A DNA stretch of 64,000 nt from Nymphalis io (GCF_905147045.1 NC_065913.1:5258001-5322000); one strand, 5' to 3'; shown: positions 32,322-47,000, counted from the first letter of the stretch. The notes: a model not told the origin generated them from the letters alone. Made by a program: numbers and translations.

Positions 32322-34185
32322 ATGGGCTTATGGAAAAAAATGTTAAATGTTGCCGTCTGTCTTTTGTTTTTTGTAAGTACTTTTCTTTTAATAGACATCT
32401 ATTTAATGCATGTAACTAATAATTTAATGTATATAACTATATTTCATAAAAAAATTTAGAATCTTTCAAAATTGAGCAACTTAATTTGAGAGTAAAAATT
32501 CAGTGCTACAAACATCTTGAAATCTCTTAATTTACTACGCTTATTTAAAGTTTTGTCAATTGGAAGAAAGACAGTAAATTGATTATAAAAAAATCTCTGA
32601 AGTCATTTTTTTCCAATTCTGTGATAGGTTGTCAACAATCAATAAGCTATAATAATACAGGTTGGGATATTTAACTTCATATCTTACATTTTAGTTTCAG
32701 GTGCAAGCCGATGGTCAAAAATCGAGACGTGATTTATCGAGCCTTATAAATCTGTTAAGTCAAAAACAATCCGGTAACAGGCAGCCTCTTCTCGTCATAC
32801 TAGAAACTGGTTCCAAAAGGAATGCTGAAAAAGATCAGAAGTATCGTGCTGGTTCTCCGGAAACCAGCGATGAATATGGAATAGGACATATACCGCATCT
32901 ATTGTTACAACATAAGGTTTTGTGATGTTATATTTCTATTCTTACAATTTAAGTGAATTTTCGACTAGACGTTATTTTATCTGACCGAAAAATCAAACTT
33001 TTTTATTTATTGAAGATAAAATTCTGCATCCGCTGAAAGATTTTTAAGGCTGAACAAATATATGACACATGCAATACAATACATACAAACAAAATACACT
33101 CATACATAGCAAGAAAAAGATTCTCTATCTTTAAAAAACACAAAATTGAACTCTAGGCTTTAATAAAATATATAGACCGACCTCGGACTATTTCCTAGGT
33201 CATTTCTCATCGTCTTATCATCTAGCACAAGGTTAATTAGTTGGATCATACAAATATATGCTGTATTTTTGGAATTATCCGTTAATAATTTATAGTTACT
33301 ATGTTTTTATTTTGTGTAATAAAAACATAGTCAGTGTTGTAAATAATTCTAACAATATTATTTTAGAATTTAGGTTATACAATCATAGCGAAACTAACGA
33401 GAGGCTATCAATCCACGAAACTTCATTCATCAGTTCGTTAAACCAAATCACTTTAACTAGCAAATATCCATACATTCAATTTTGAAATTGAAATTTCAAT
33501 TGGATTTATTTGAGTACTAATCGAATTTCAGCCATAGCTAATTTTAAAAACTGCGTTCTCCTCTATAAATCACTCTTACAATCCGATGGGACGACAGAGA
33601 TCGAAAACATGGCAACAGTTTACCTTTAGGAAGTAAGGCCTGACAATTTATTGAAAGAAAAAACTCATTCGCCCGAGGCATAACTCAGGATAAGCCCAGA
33701 ACTCAAGCGCTTTAAAGCCGCTAGACTTTCGAAACAACTTTGATTTGTTAAATTAAAAATTAAAAAAATTAATCCCAAAGGTAAAAAACCTGTTAAAGAA
33801 AAGTACAACGAAATCATATGTCCAATTGAAAAATGAGGCGAAGCAGTTACACCGACTCCAAAAACTTCGAGACAATCAAGAACTACGATTAAATGATAAG
33901 AACGTACTAAGATCACCAATTGTAAAGCAACTACTTCGAATCTCAAATAGAATTCAATGCGAAGCGAAAGACGAATGTCAAGATAAATGCGGTAACAGAT
34001 ATAAAGGTAAAAAGGTTGTAACATGTAACATGCAATGTGAAGTCAAATATGAATGTGAGGAGGAAGAATATAGGGATCCTTGTGAACAAGGAGGCTGTGA
34101 TTCTTGCGGTAATTCACTTGAATGCCTCATGAGTACGAGAGGTGAACGCCTTGTCACCGAAGAAACCAAATGCAAACGTTGTTGA
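32322..34185 (+). CDS. Secreted cysteine-rich protein, three exons (paralogue 2)
   Basis: Exon 1 (32322-32372) is a signal peptide, MGLWKKMLNVAVCLLFF, followed by donor GTAAGT. Exon 2 (32701-32916) follows acceptor TTTCAG, phase 0, and reads from VQADGQKSRRDLSSLINLLS; its donor GTTTTG is weak. Exon 3 runs to the TGA at 34185. Its start is uncertain; AAAG before 33799 keeps the frame, giving about 217 residues in total. Exon 3 has 12 cysteines beginning C-x5-C-x3-C-x11-C-x3-C-x5-C-x8-C-x4-C. The first five cysteines, the exon sizes and the leading phase-0 signal exon mirror the gene at 28748, so this is probably its tandem paralogue, with four extra cysteines at the C-terminus. Function unknown; secretion is inferred from exon 1. 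An additional small exon between 32917 and 33799 cannot be excluded. Confidence 0.6.
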
Positions 34186-34189
34186 ATTA

Positions 34190-35019
34190 AACTTTGGGCT
34201 CATTTATCGTTATTTTATTGTTACCAAATTTCTATAATAAGCTGCTTAGTTTGATTGATAATGGTTTGAAGTATAAACCATAGGTGATCAAGATGGCCGG
34301 TTCCCGTGCAAACATCATTAAATTTTCATGTCAAAAATATCTAAGAACAGGCAAACATAAATCGGTTTAGAGCCATTTTCTCCCTGTTTGTCCATTGATT
34401 TCCTTTTTTTGGTTTGGCTATTAACGAAGCTTAAGTGTTAACAATTTAAAAAAAATTAAAATAAGTCTAGTAAAATGTTCGAAATACAAATATGATTGCT
34501 ATAAAATATTCAGATTATTTTCTTTTTCTTTTTTTCCCGGCGCGTATCTTTCAGACTCTTAATGGTATACGTGTTCAAAACCAAATAAAATCAAAAACTA
34601 AAACAAAATCAAGAAACAGATAAAAAAGAATGCCTCATTTAATAAAATATATGATTTTTATTACTTTAAAAAAATATACGAATTTTTCATTATATTCCAT
34701 TAAAGGGCTACATTAAGCCGATTATTATGATTAAACAATACATAACCCTGGCTGGATCATTTCATAGTTGGTATTGTCACTAATTATGAAATAATTCTTA
34801 TATCCAATTGACGTACTCATCGTAATGATTATGTCAAATGAGTTGTCGAATTATTTCATAAAAATTATAAATAGAGTTATGTCATTAATTATATTATATA
34901 AAACAATTAAGTTTAATTGCTTATAAACAATATTTGTACATTCCTAATTTTAAGTCAATGTTATTATGTGACAATATTATCACGCATAGCCAACTTGATT
35001 TGTTTTACTAAGAAATAAA
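34190..35019. other. Intergenic, upstream of the transporter gene
   Basis: AT-rich spacer that should hold the 3' end of the cysteine-rich gene and the promoter of the gene at 35020. No repeat copy recognised. Confidence 0.4.
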
Positions 35020-38000
35020 ATGTCAGCCAATGAGAAGGTAAGAGTAAAAGAAAATTATAATAATTTATATAATATAATTCTTAATATAAGGATATACATA
35101 TTTATTATACATGAACAATCAGCGGAAACTTTTTTATTATTATTTAACTTAACCTTAATCAATCAGCCTATTTTTTATTGTGCTTTCATGTTTTGTTTTT
35201 GTTTTATTTATTTATTTTTCGTACTATTCGTAATTAAATATATAATATTAATAAATTTTTAACTATGTAAATTTCGTAAGTTTGTGTTTAAAATTAACTT
35301 AAAAAAACAATTCTATTAAAATTATTAACACTTCCCAACTACCTAAAACATAGTAATAAAGATGACATGGCGAATTTAAATGTACACATTGTGTTCTTAA
35401 GTAAGTAATTTACTATCGAACGGCCAGGCAAACGCGACCAAAGTGCCATAGGTACACAGTGGAAATTCCCCACCTACGTACGAAGCGCTTTGAAATTCAT
35501 CAAAAAACGCTTTGTAATTTACCAAATTCATCATTCGCACTGCGAAACTGTGGAATGCTTTGCCTGAGTCTGTGTTTCCTGATAGGTACAACGTTGGTGT
35601 CTTCAAATCCAGAGTGAACAGGTTTCTTTTAGGCAAGCGTGCTACATCTTAGACCGTGTCGATGCTTAAGATCAGGCAAGTTAACGGTCAAACGCTTGCC
35701 TATTATGAGTGTAAAAAAAAGTGACTATAATATGTCTTATTGGGAATAAATGTCTTTAAACCTAAAAAATTATGAAGAGAAATAAAAAATACCTCATTTC
35801 AATGCCAAGAGGAAAAGATATCGAACAAACCTTATATGTTTAAATAACTTTGCCATATAATGCTACAAACAGTTCTTGGCTAATATAACATCGTTTGTAT
35901 TGTTTGCAACGCTGTTTCTTTCAATTACTTATTCACTTTAATTTCACTTACAAAGTTGCAATACCAACGCTATTTTTTCACGAAACTATAAGTAATACAA
36001 TAAATTTTTATTTTACATTACGTCCAATAATATCGTATCATTGCGAATATAGGCTGTTTTAACGCATTAATGCGAAAAAGGTCATCCTTGCTTCACAGGG
36101 TGCGGGCCAGCTCCAACAATTTTCTAATCATGATTGCTAACAGACTAGTGTATATTTATAAACCGCTGTTGTAAAGTTTTAGCTAGACCAGTAAATTATA
36201 TAAGTGGTAGATAGTAGTCTATTTTATTTTTTGTAATTATGTTTATGAGTTTTGTTACTTGAATAAATAAATTATTATTATTTTCTAATGGAATAGGCTA
36301 TATACGTATAGATAGATATTGGTAAGCAAAGTCTACATCTAACCCCTACGTCCTACTTATAATAAGTATAAATGAGTATTAATGTTATAAATGCGAAAAT
36401 CTAATTGTCGGTTTGTAAAACTGGTGGTAGAGCTTTGTGCAAGCTCGTCTGGGTAGGTACCACCCACTCATCAGATATTCTATCGCAAAACAGCAGTACT
36501 TGGTATTTTTGTGTTCCGGTTTGAAGGGTGAGTGAGCCAGTGTAAATACAGGCACAAGGGACATAAAATCTTAGTTCCCAAGGTTGGTGGCGTATTGGTG
36601 ATGTAAGCGATGATTAACATTTCCTAATGCCAATTTCTATGGGTGTTGGTGACCACTTACCCTCAGGTGGCCCAGATTCTCGTCCGCCTACCTATTCTAT
36701 AAAAAAATCATATAGTTTATAGACCCGAGATTGTAATATGTTAAACTTAGCTATATATACTTATTGTTATAAAATAAAGCTTTAATTCTAAGTAATTGCA
36801 GATAAAAGCATTCCATCTTAGTTCCCAAGGTTGGTGGCATATGGTGCTAGTTATGATTAAAATTTCTGCCAGTGGCAATGTTGTCAGGGTCTAGGCCCAT
36901 TTTCTACTGTGCTTTCTTATTCTAAATACAAAAACTAAATTGAATATGTATGAGTAACTTTAAGTAAGTAAGTGTATAAGTAATTTTTTTTTTATTTACA
37001 GGCTAAAGAAAACAAAACAGCTCAAAATGAAACTGTGAGTATTAAAATTATTTTTAATATAATCATATACTTATTTGTTATTAATATATACATATATATA
37101 TTATTATGTTTTTTGTATTCTAATTAGTACATATATACTATGTTAATAACCTTGGAAAATTTCTCATCGCTGTATTTTATCCTTTGTTGCATAAGAACAA
37201 CAACAACAACAACAAAATTAAATTTAACAAAATTTAACAAAATTCTTCTCGTCGTCCGTACTCTAATGAGGAATACGCTGACATCTTATTTTGCTATGTA
37301 TATTGTAACGGTGACGCCGCAGCTGCTCGTCGTGAGTATAATCGTCGATTTCCGGATCGCCGGACACCTGACAATAGTGTCTTTATTGGTGTGTATCGTC
37401 GAATTAGAGAAACTGGTCGCGTGCAAAGGAGAAAATCTGATTCCGGACGCCCTCGTGTCCGTTCTCCAGATGAAGAAGATGTAATTATTCGTCATTTTCG
37501 AGAGGACCCTACAGTTTCCACCAATATTGTGGCAAACCGACTGGGCGTATCTCAATGGAGAGTCTGGTTTACTGTCCACGCGGCTGGATTGTATCCCTAT
37601 CATTACACACCCGTACACGTGATTGAAGAAGGAGATCCTGCAAGACGTTTAGATTTTTGCCGATTTATGCTACACTGTGATGCAGAAAATCCCAATTTTT
37701 TGAGAAAAATTTTATGGACAGACGAGTCAAAGTTTGACAAAGATGGTATTACTAACTACCACAATATTCGATATTGGTCTCAAAAAGAACAGGGAAACCC
37801 TCACAAAAAGCGATTAAGCGGTTCCCAAAGACGTTTCTCGGTAAACGTCTGGATGGGGATTATCAATGATAATCTTATTGGGCCACATTTCCTACCTGAT
37901 AACTTAAATGGTGAAAGTTATGAAAGCTTGCTTAGAGAAATCCTGCATGAGTTACTCGAAAATGTTTCGCTGAAACTTAGGCAGAGAATGATATTCCAGC

Positions 38001-41000
38001 ATGATGGTTGCCCCGCACACTTTCGAATGTCCGTAAGACAGTGGCTAGACAGCAATTATCGTAATAGATGTATTGGCAGAGGAGGACCAATCCCATGGCC
38101 AGCGAGAAGTCCAGATTTGACTCCGATGGACTATTATGTCTGGGGGCATATGAAAAGCCTGGTTTATGATGTTTCACCAGTACAAACAATTGAAGAACTC
38201 AAAACAAGAATAATGAATGCTGCAAATTCTATTCGACATAGCTTGAGTAGTGTTGTAGTAAAAAGTGAATTAAGAAAAAGAATGCGTATTTGTATACGAA
38301 ATAGGGGATCTCATTTTGAACACGAATTATGAATAATAAACAGTGTAATTTCGAAAGTATGGAGTAACTAAAAAGATTAAGTATTTTGTTTTTGATTTAA
38401 ATTCAAAATTGCAATGACAGCTCTGGTTTATCTCTCCTTTTTTACCTATTACCCCTATTAAAAATAATCTTTAACTACTTTGTTGAGGTCCTTTTGTCTT
38501 TGATCCAGATTTAATTTCTTAACAATAGCATTTCTTAGAATTTCCTACCTGGTCTCTTTGTTATCTAATTTTCTCCTGAGTTTATAATTGTTACTGTATT
38601 TTTTATGTACCGATGGATAGCTAAGGAAACGCAGATGTTTTTAAAATGATCCGCACGATAAGAGCCATAGTGATTTTTACAAAAAAATTGCGAGTAACTT
38701 AAAGAATCAAAATTAAAAATCGAAAAGTTGTACAGTTTTGGATCTGTAATTTAAAAATGCTTGAAGATTGTTTCTGTTTTATAACTGGTTATTATTAACT
38801 AGGATGTACCCTAGCAAGAAATACAAAAAAAATAGGGAAAATACGTTGATTTTTTTTTTATTGAATTTTAGAATCTTAAACATCCTTTAAATAAAAAAAT
38901 TATTAAAAAATTAATAACTCGAAAACGATACACTTTTGCATAAGCATTTTGGGGGTCATTTGATAGCTATTGTCCTGAACTATAACCCTTTAAAAGGATC
39001 GTGACATATTACCCTGTAACCCTGTATATGACGACACGTTACATATTTTTTATTATTTAATCGATATATTACAAAAAAGCAATTAATTTATGTATTTATA
39101 ACATTCGAACCCGGTTTACTGGTATACTGGAGACTATAATCGTAGTGTAGGTTTAATATTGTGTGTACATTTTAATAGTGCTGTTACTCATGCCAACAGA
39201 TCAAATGGATAGCTGAGCTCTTCCAACATATATATTGGATTAATAATTATTATGTAATATGAAATACATCTGACGCATACTTCGCAAAATATCCTGCATT
39301 ATAAGGCACTTAAGCCACATAAGCTTTAATCAAGTTGTGCCTTTCCATTGTTGCAATTGTCAATTCAGCATTTTATATTACATTTCATTTCGTATTTTAT
39401 GTTAGACTCAGAGCGCCGTTTAGACGGTTCACTAATTCTGTATCCAGATTAGAACTCGGAACTTAGAATATATGTGTTATTGGATTTAAATCTTGTATTT
39501 AGATTTAAAGATTAACGCGGTCGCCATCCTAACAGCACGTATACTGCAATAATATACATATATATATAGATATACGCTAGTAAACGCTTGTAGACAGGCC
39601 GGTTGGCGTGGTTGGTATATACTTGCATTTCACGCCGAATGTATTTACAAAAGTAAAGTAGTATATGTAAAGTATCAGTTGTCTGGTTTCCATAGTACAA
39701 GCTCAATCTCTTCTTACATCACCAATGTGCCACCAACGTTGGGAACTAAGATGTTATGCTAGTGCCTGTAGTTACACCAGCTCACTCACCTTCCAAAGCG
39801 GAAGATAACAATACTAAGTATTGCTGTTTAACGGTAGAATGTCTGATGAGTGTAGTACACCCAGACGGGATTAGACAAAGCCATATTACCAAGTAACAGC
39901 ATGTACAGTGCGATAAGAAACTTTGGCCAAATGAATTTATTTATTTACAATTTTTTTCGTTATAAATTTGAAATGAACATGATATCAGTATTTTATTTAT
40001 TAAAATTATCTCATTACATAATATAGCTATCAAGTCGAAAACAGTCATTGCAAATATTTAATTATTTATTTAATATTATCATCTACGTGATGATGTTGCT
40101 AAAATGTTTTTGATGTGTAAACATCTTAGCGCTCGGTTCAATTAAATAATATACTTCAGCGAAATGTGATTTATATTGGAAATGTAAAATACTCCGTAGA
40201 AATGTAGTCCGTATTTATTTAATAAAAAAAAACACTCTATTTACAAAAGCTTGGATACAAACATAACTAAATTTCGATCCATGTATTGTCCTGGAAATAT
40301 ATTCTCATTAAAATGACCGTAGAATTTCAAATTTAGCCGAAACGCTGATTTACAAAGGCGTCAACTGTGTGACGGTCAAAGTGATTTATCTAGGAATTTC
40401 CAAACAATGAACTTAAATAGAAACAATGAGCCGCTATTGCATATTCAACGTGCTCAAAGGAAAATCGAAACAGTCACAAAATATTAAATGAAATCCTAAA
40501 TTGTTCATATCAGTTTGTAGCGATTAATGATAAGGGAGGTCAAAGGCCTTTGAGCGATTTGTTATACTTTGATATGAATATTATTCAGTGGTTAAAACAC
40601 GTTAATCTAAAGCGAAGATTATGGGTTCAAACCCGGGTTCGCAAACGAAGCACCACTGAATTTTTATATGCTGAATTTTTTGCTTGTAATAATACTTTTA
40701 TCTGCTGATGTTGATATGCATCCACGAAATCGCATTTAAACAGTGCGGTGAAATAAACTCCAAAAACAAAAAAGGAACTCATATATTATTTCCGCCCGAG
40801 GCTCACGTGTAACGTGCTCACACACGTGAGTATTTAAAGACAAAACAAATAAACGAACAAAATCACATTCGCATTTTAAATTATAGTTTGAATTAAAACT
40901 TAATTAACTGTACATTGGCTTAGCAGCTATTTTAATAAATCTAAGACAATTATTTTTTTAGAAATGTTTAGTTTACATTTTAATATTAAATTATATAAAG

Positions 41001-44000
41001 TTATCGTAACTATATTTTTTTAATAATAATAAAAAATATTCCGTTTGATTTCAGGACGATGATATTTCTTCTTTACGCACTCTAGAATTTGAGGTGTCCG
41101 AATATTTGGGTAGAAGTGACAGCACCGCCTACCATGAACTCTATCCCGGTGTTGAGATGATTGATTATGACTTTGTTGGAGAGAGACAAAACCTATACGC
41201 CACGAAGTAAAACGTCATATATCCATTATAAAACTCGTTTGTTTGAAATATTACAAACCAGAATAAATTGTAGTGTTGTCATCTTAGTATTGTTATGTTC
41301 CTGTTGGAAGGGTGAGGGTGAGCCAGTGTAACTAGGGACATAATATTTAATTTCCTAAAGTTGGTGTTGCATTGATTATGTAAGTAATAACAATAATAAT
41401 AATATCTTGGGACATAATTCTCACACGGTCATCTGATTTCAAACTAAGCAGAGCTTGTGCTATGGAAACCAGACAACTGATATACTACATATACTACTTT
41501 TCTTTTGCAAATACATACTCATATAGATAATTACACCCAGACTCAGGAGAAACAGACATGTTCATGCATACAAATGTCTGTCCTTGGTGGGAATTGAACC
41601 CACAACCTTCGGCGTGAAAGGCAAGTATCTACTAACCACGCCAACCGGCCCGCCAAAAGTAATAGTTAATGTTTGTAACGGCGTCAATGGTCTACGGTAG
41701 TAATCACTTACCATGTCATAAAAAAATATTACTTTGACTACTAAACTTCACCTATTACAAAAGCAAAGAAAGCAAGATGTAACAAACTCCACAGGTAGTT
41801 ATTTACTTGTAACTTGAAACTATTGAAAACTAATAAACTTTGTAATTTATATTTTAAGGGTATTTCAATATCTTCATACAAATAACAAAAGTACAATGGG
41901 TACCTCTTTTTTAAATAACCTCTTTATTAAATATAATTAAACTTACGGATTTTCCTATCCCCTATTAATATATCTGATAGTTTTAGGTTCTATCTCCGTC
42001 TGTTTACACGCTGTGTGGTAAAATTACATATTAATCGCTTTCAGCCTCGTCGAATCGACAGCCCATTTAGTAAAAGGCTGTATCGGTGCTGGTATATTAG
42101 GGATACACGAGGCTTACATGTATGGGGGGATTTGGACATCACTATCAGTCACCACGATCTTTGGATTCCTCATTTCATATTGTATGTTAGTAAGTATATA
42201 TAATTTGGAGAAAACTAAATTATATTTTAACGATGCCATAATATGTGAAAAATACTATTTTTTACATAGAATTATTGGTAGCTAAAATATTACTTGCTAG
42301 ATAGAACAAGTGCAACTTAAGTGAAAACCACGGGTTCACATTCAGGCTGTGTCTTTATGGGCTTTTTGTGTTTATGTTCTTGGCGATGTCATTAGGAAAT
42401 CAGCAACCGAACCGCAATAGCAAAACCTGGTGAAAAAATTACAAATCTTTTTAGAGAAGTCTTTGAGTCGTTGTTAAGATAAATTTATTCCTAAAAATAT
42501 TTTCAGATGTTGGTGAAATCAGCCCAAAAAATGTACTTAAGATTGCGTGTGCCGAGGCTCTCCTATCCTGACTTGGCGGAAGTAGCTCTGGCCACGGGTC
42601 CTTTAAAGTTGCGGCGATTCAGTAAGGCATTTAGGTGACATATATTTAACTTTACTTTCTTATATTAAGTGATACTGGTCTTCAAATTCAGGACCACAAC
42701 CGCACCGGAGCTAGGTACTATTTTCCAATTAGCTTACGATAACACAGTGATGTGCTGTTTTCAGTGATTCGGTAGAAATATCAAGCTGGTTTAATCACTA
42801 TAATAATATAATGATATGACAGCTTATATTCTGTACTAAATAAATGTCCCGGTTTCGCATGGGTACATTTGATAGGATTTGTATAGAATCCGTTCTCAGT
42901 GAACGTCTACGTCGTGAAAAGAAAATTGCAAGTCTATCGGACCGTATTTTGACCGATTACGTAGATCTCGTGATTAGTCAGCCAGTCAGAGGTATTTCGC
43001 TATAATGATTGACATATAGCATCCGATAATCGCTCTCACCGTTCGGTGATCATATTGCTTTTCTACTTTTTTAGCATTGAAAGATAGATAGAAAAACGGT
43101 ACCATAAATATTCTAATAACAATAGCTGATGCTTGAAATAATAAGAGCTCCTAAAATATTTATGAGTTAAGTTCGGTTATAGCCGTTATTATCGAGTTGA
43201 AAATATTTTTATACATAATGCTCGCGTTCCATTTATTTTATTACTTTAATATTTATCTTATTACTGAGCACATACATTATCTATTCACAAATAATATATT
43301 TATTCATAAATTTGTTCAAAGACACTCTGGTTAACAGACGACGTTATCTCCGACGCCGAAAACAAGATGAATTGTTGAAATTTAAAAACTGGTGATGATT
43401 ACTTTATTTAAATATTTGGTTACCCACTCATCACAAATTCTACCGCCAAAAACTAATACCTATAATTGTTGTGTTTCATTTGAAAGGGTGAGTGAGACAG
43501 TGTAACGACAGACACGAGGGTCATGACATCATAGTACCCAAGATTAGTGGTGTATCGGAGATGTAAGGGATGATAAGTATTTCTTGTGGTGATAATGGTG
43601 ATGATTATATGATTTGATTAAAAAAAACTATAACATTTCGTCCCTTGCGCTTGGCTTAGTTAAAGACTAAGTTGAAGCTTCTGCCTGCAGATGCCTCACC
43701 TATTTAACAACCCTTGTCACTATCATAATTATCCTATTTTTATAAGATTAAAAACCATTTAATACTAAATAAGCTATATTTTTATTTAATATTAGATATG
43801 AAAAGAACCAACTGATTTTCCATTACTTTTATTTATCAGTCGGCGACGGAAACCGTTGGCTTCTCAAAACATGTCAAACACGGGAAATAAAAAAAATTAA
43901 ATACATTAACGTAGCTTCAATTTTTTTTTTTCAGATATCTCGTGGACATGTTTTTATTTTTGGAATTCAATGGAACATGTTGTATTTTCGAAATAATAAT

Positions 44001-47000
44001 TGCAAAGACATTAAAAGAGGTTCATACTTATGTTTATCATTAAAGTAATTGATCGTATTTTCGTTCCATTACTTTTATCATTATCACCAAAATCATATAA
44101 ATGTCTATTTCCATATTACACATGTTTTTGAAAAAGCAGCAGTGTTTTCTCATCTCTACGTTTAAGCTTTATAGTTTTTTATTTACTTAATTTGTATTTT
44201 TTAAGGTACTGGAAGCGGCATCGAGTATTAAAATTTCAATAAGTCTCTATATTTTAATAGTGACACTTCCATTGATAGCGTTAAGCTTGATTCGAAGTTT
44301 AAAATATTTGGCACCATTTTCTCTCGCAGCTGATCTGATTATTGGTATATTCATACATTTAAAATTCTATTTATATAATAACTAAGATATTTCTAATTCG
44401 AATATTTTGCATATTAAATATGTTATGTTAGCGCCTCTGTGTAGCCCTTAGTAAAACTACATTCAGACATAGATACATTAAAACGAACTTAAGCAATACT
44501 GACGTAGTTTTACAAAATTATAATAGATGGCGTTGTATAAACATTACAAACGTTTTTTTAAAAAAAACTATTTAATATTTATTTACTATATTTTGGTGAA
44601 CAGTTTCGGGGATATTACATCCCCCTGTCTCACCCCTCTACGCAGTTGGATCGCCTTCGTCTTACAGTCCTGGATGTGGACAGTCATTGTAGCGGCGTTG
44701 TACAGACATCTCAGTACCTCGATATATCTCCAATCGATATGACATCTCTGCAATGAGTCGAGCACTGCCCAGGTTTCAATGGAGTTGAAGGCTTTCTCGT
44801 AGTCCACAAATGCCATACACAGCGGCTGATTGTACTCTTCGGTCTTCTGCACAATCTGCCGAACAGTATGGATGTGGTCCACGGTGCTGTAGCCTGATCG
44901 AAAGCCGGCTTGCTCTGGGGGCTGGAACTCGTCAAGTCGTCTGGCGAGACGGTTCGTGACGACTCTTGAGAACAGCTTATACACGTGACTCAGGAGGGAG
45001 ATTGGTCTGTAGTTTTTCAAGAGGGTTTTATCACCTTTCTTGAAAAACAGTACCACCTCACTCCCGCTCCACGTTTCCGGGGTCTTGCCATGTTGGATGA
45101 CGGAATTAAAGAGGCTTGCTAGCTCTTTCAGGACCGGAGTCCCGCCTGCCTTAAGCAACTCTGTTGTGATTCCGTCATCTCCCGGAGCTTTGTTGTTTTT
45201 AAGCTGTTCTAGAGCCGCCCTAATCTCTCCTTGGTCAACGACCGGGAGCTCCTCGGAGTAATGGCGCATAAGAGGGGCGCGCTGGTCTTCAATACTGATT
45301 TTTGTATTAATAAATTAATATAAATAATCAATTGGACTATGTATGGAGTCAATGTAAACGGCGAGTACATCTCACACCTTCGATTTGCCGACGATATCGT
45401 CATCATAGCAGAGTCGCTGGAACAACTCACCGAAATGCTGCGTAGCCTAGGCGAGTCTTCCCGGTGTGTCGGTCTCGGTATGAACTTGGACAAGACCAAG
45501 GTCATGTTCAATAGGCATGTCGTGCCGGGACCGATATACGTCGAGGGGAAACCTCTCGAAGTTGTTAGTGAATATACCTACCTAGGACAGATAATACAAG
45601 TCGGTAGGAACAACTTCGAGAAGGAAGCCGATCGAAGAATTCGCTTGGGATGGGCAGCATTTGGCAACCTTCGTCAAGTCCTCAAGTCGTCTATACCGCA
45701 ATGTTTGAAGACGAAAGTCTTCAACCAATGCGTCTTACCTGCCATGACATACGGTGCCGAAACGTGGACACTAACTGCGGGACTAGTCCACAAATTCAAA
45801 GTCGCTCAGCGTGCTATGGAGCGAGCTATGCTCGGAGTATCTTTGAAGGATAAGATCAGAAATGAGATTATCCGGAAAAGAACCGGAGTCACCGACATAG
45901 CTTGCAAAATTAGCAGGCTGAAGTGGCAGTGGGCTGGTCACGTATGTCGTAGGACCGATGGCCGTTGGAGCAGACGAGTCCTAGAGTGGAGACCGCGAAT
46001 CGGCAAGCGCAGCGTAGGGCGCCCTCCAGCCAGGTGGACCGACGACCTTAAGAAGGTGGCGGGCACCAACTGGATGCGGAAGGCGGAGGACAGGGAGCTT
46101 TGGCGCACCTTGGGAGAGGCCTATGTTCAGCAGTGGACAACGATTGGCTGTTGATTGATTACTATATTTTTAGGACAAAAGTTAAATATCAATTAAAACG
46201 AACTAATTTATCACGAATTTAACGACATTTCATCAATATACGAAAGGAACAATTCAAATTAGCTAATTAGGCTATAAATTAAAATAAATACCATTTACAG
46301 ATGATATCGATATCTTGCACTGCTTTCTTAATATATTACACCCCCCCCCACCCCAATAATCGTTACTATAGCCACCGCTAACATAAAAAAGAACAATAGG
46401 AACAAAATATGTCCGTGACAGCTACGATAGGTATATCAATGCCAGGTCTATTGCCCAGAGATCGTTAACAGTTTAATAGGGCTTTGTGCAAGCTCGTCTG
46501 GGTAGCTCACCACACCACCAACTCATCAGATATTCTACCGCAAAACAGCAGTCCTTGGTATTGTTGTGTTTCGGTTTGAAGGGTGAGTGAGCCAGTTTAA
46601 TTACAGGCGCAAGAGATCTTAGTTCTCAAGGTTGGTGGTGCATTGGCGATGTAAGCGATGGTTAACATTTCTTACAATGACAATGTTTATGGGCGTTGGT
46701 GACCATTTACCACAAGGTAGCCCATATGCTCGTCTGCCTGCCTATTCTAAAAAAAAATTAAGTACTTGCTGCATTTTATAAACAGGTATATATATTTAAA
46801 CGAAATAGCATAATATGATACCGTCATACTAGTACGCCATACGTCATTTGTTACGTAATTTAAATACTGAAATCAATAAGTATTTAATACTCACTTTAAT
46901 ACCAACTTTCAGCATTATGCGTCGCGACGACAATGTACTACAGCCTAACAATCGCGTCAAATTTAAGCGAACGTCCCGCGTGGAAAAGCATACATGGATT

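Noticed and set aside
33665..34024. 119-codon minus-strand open frame
   Set aside because: Antisense shadow of the last exon of the second cysteine-rich gene.
35397..35636. 79-codon minus-strand open frame
   Set aside because: The plus strand encodes a recognisable LINE ORF2 C-terminus ending in an A run; the minus frame is its shadow.
41055..41210. Transporter exon 3 read through as a terminal exon ending in TAA
   Set aside because: The TAA lies inside a splice donor (GTAAAA). Using that donor at 41207 joins phase-correctly to the first conserved PAT helix, so the stop is intronic.
42015..42203. Plus-strand open frame of 62 codons
   Set aside because: It is a wrong frame over transporter exon 4; the frame joined by splicing from exon 3 gives the conserved PAT helix.
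44586..45269. Host reverse-transcriptase-like gene on the minus strand
   Set aside because: It is the inverted 5' half of a twin-primed RTE insertion; the frame ends at the inversion joint.
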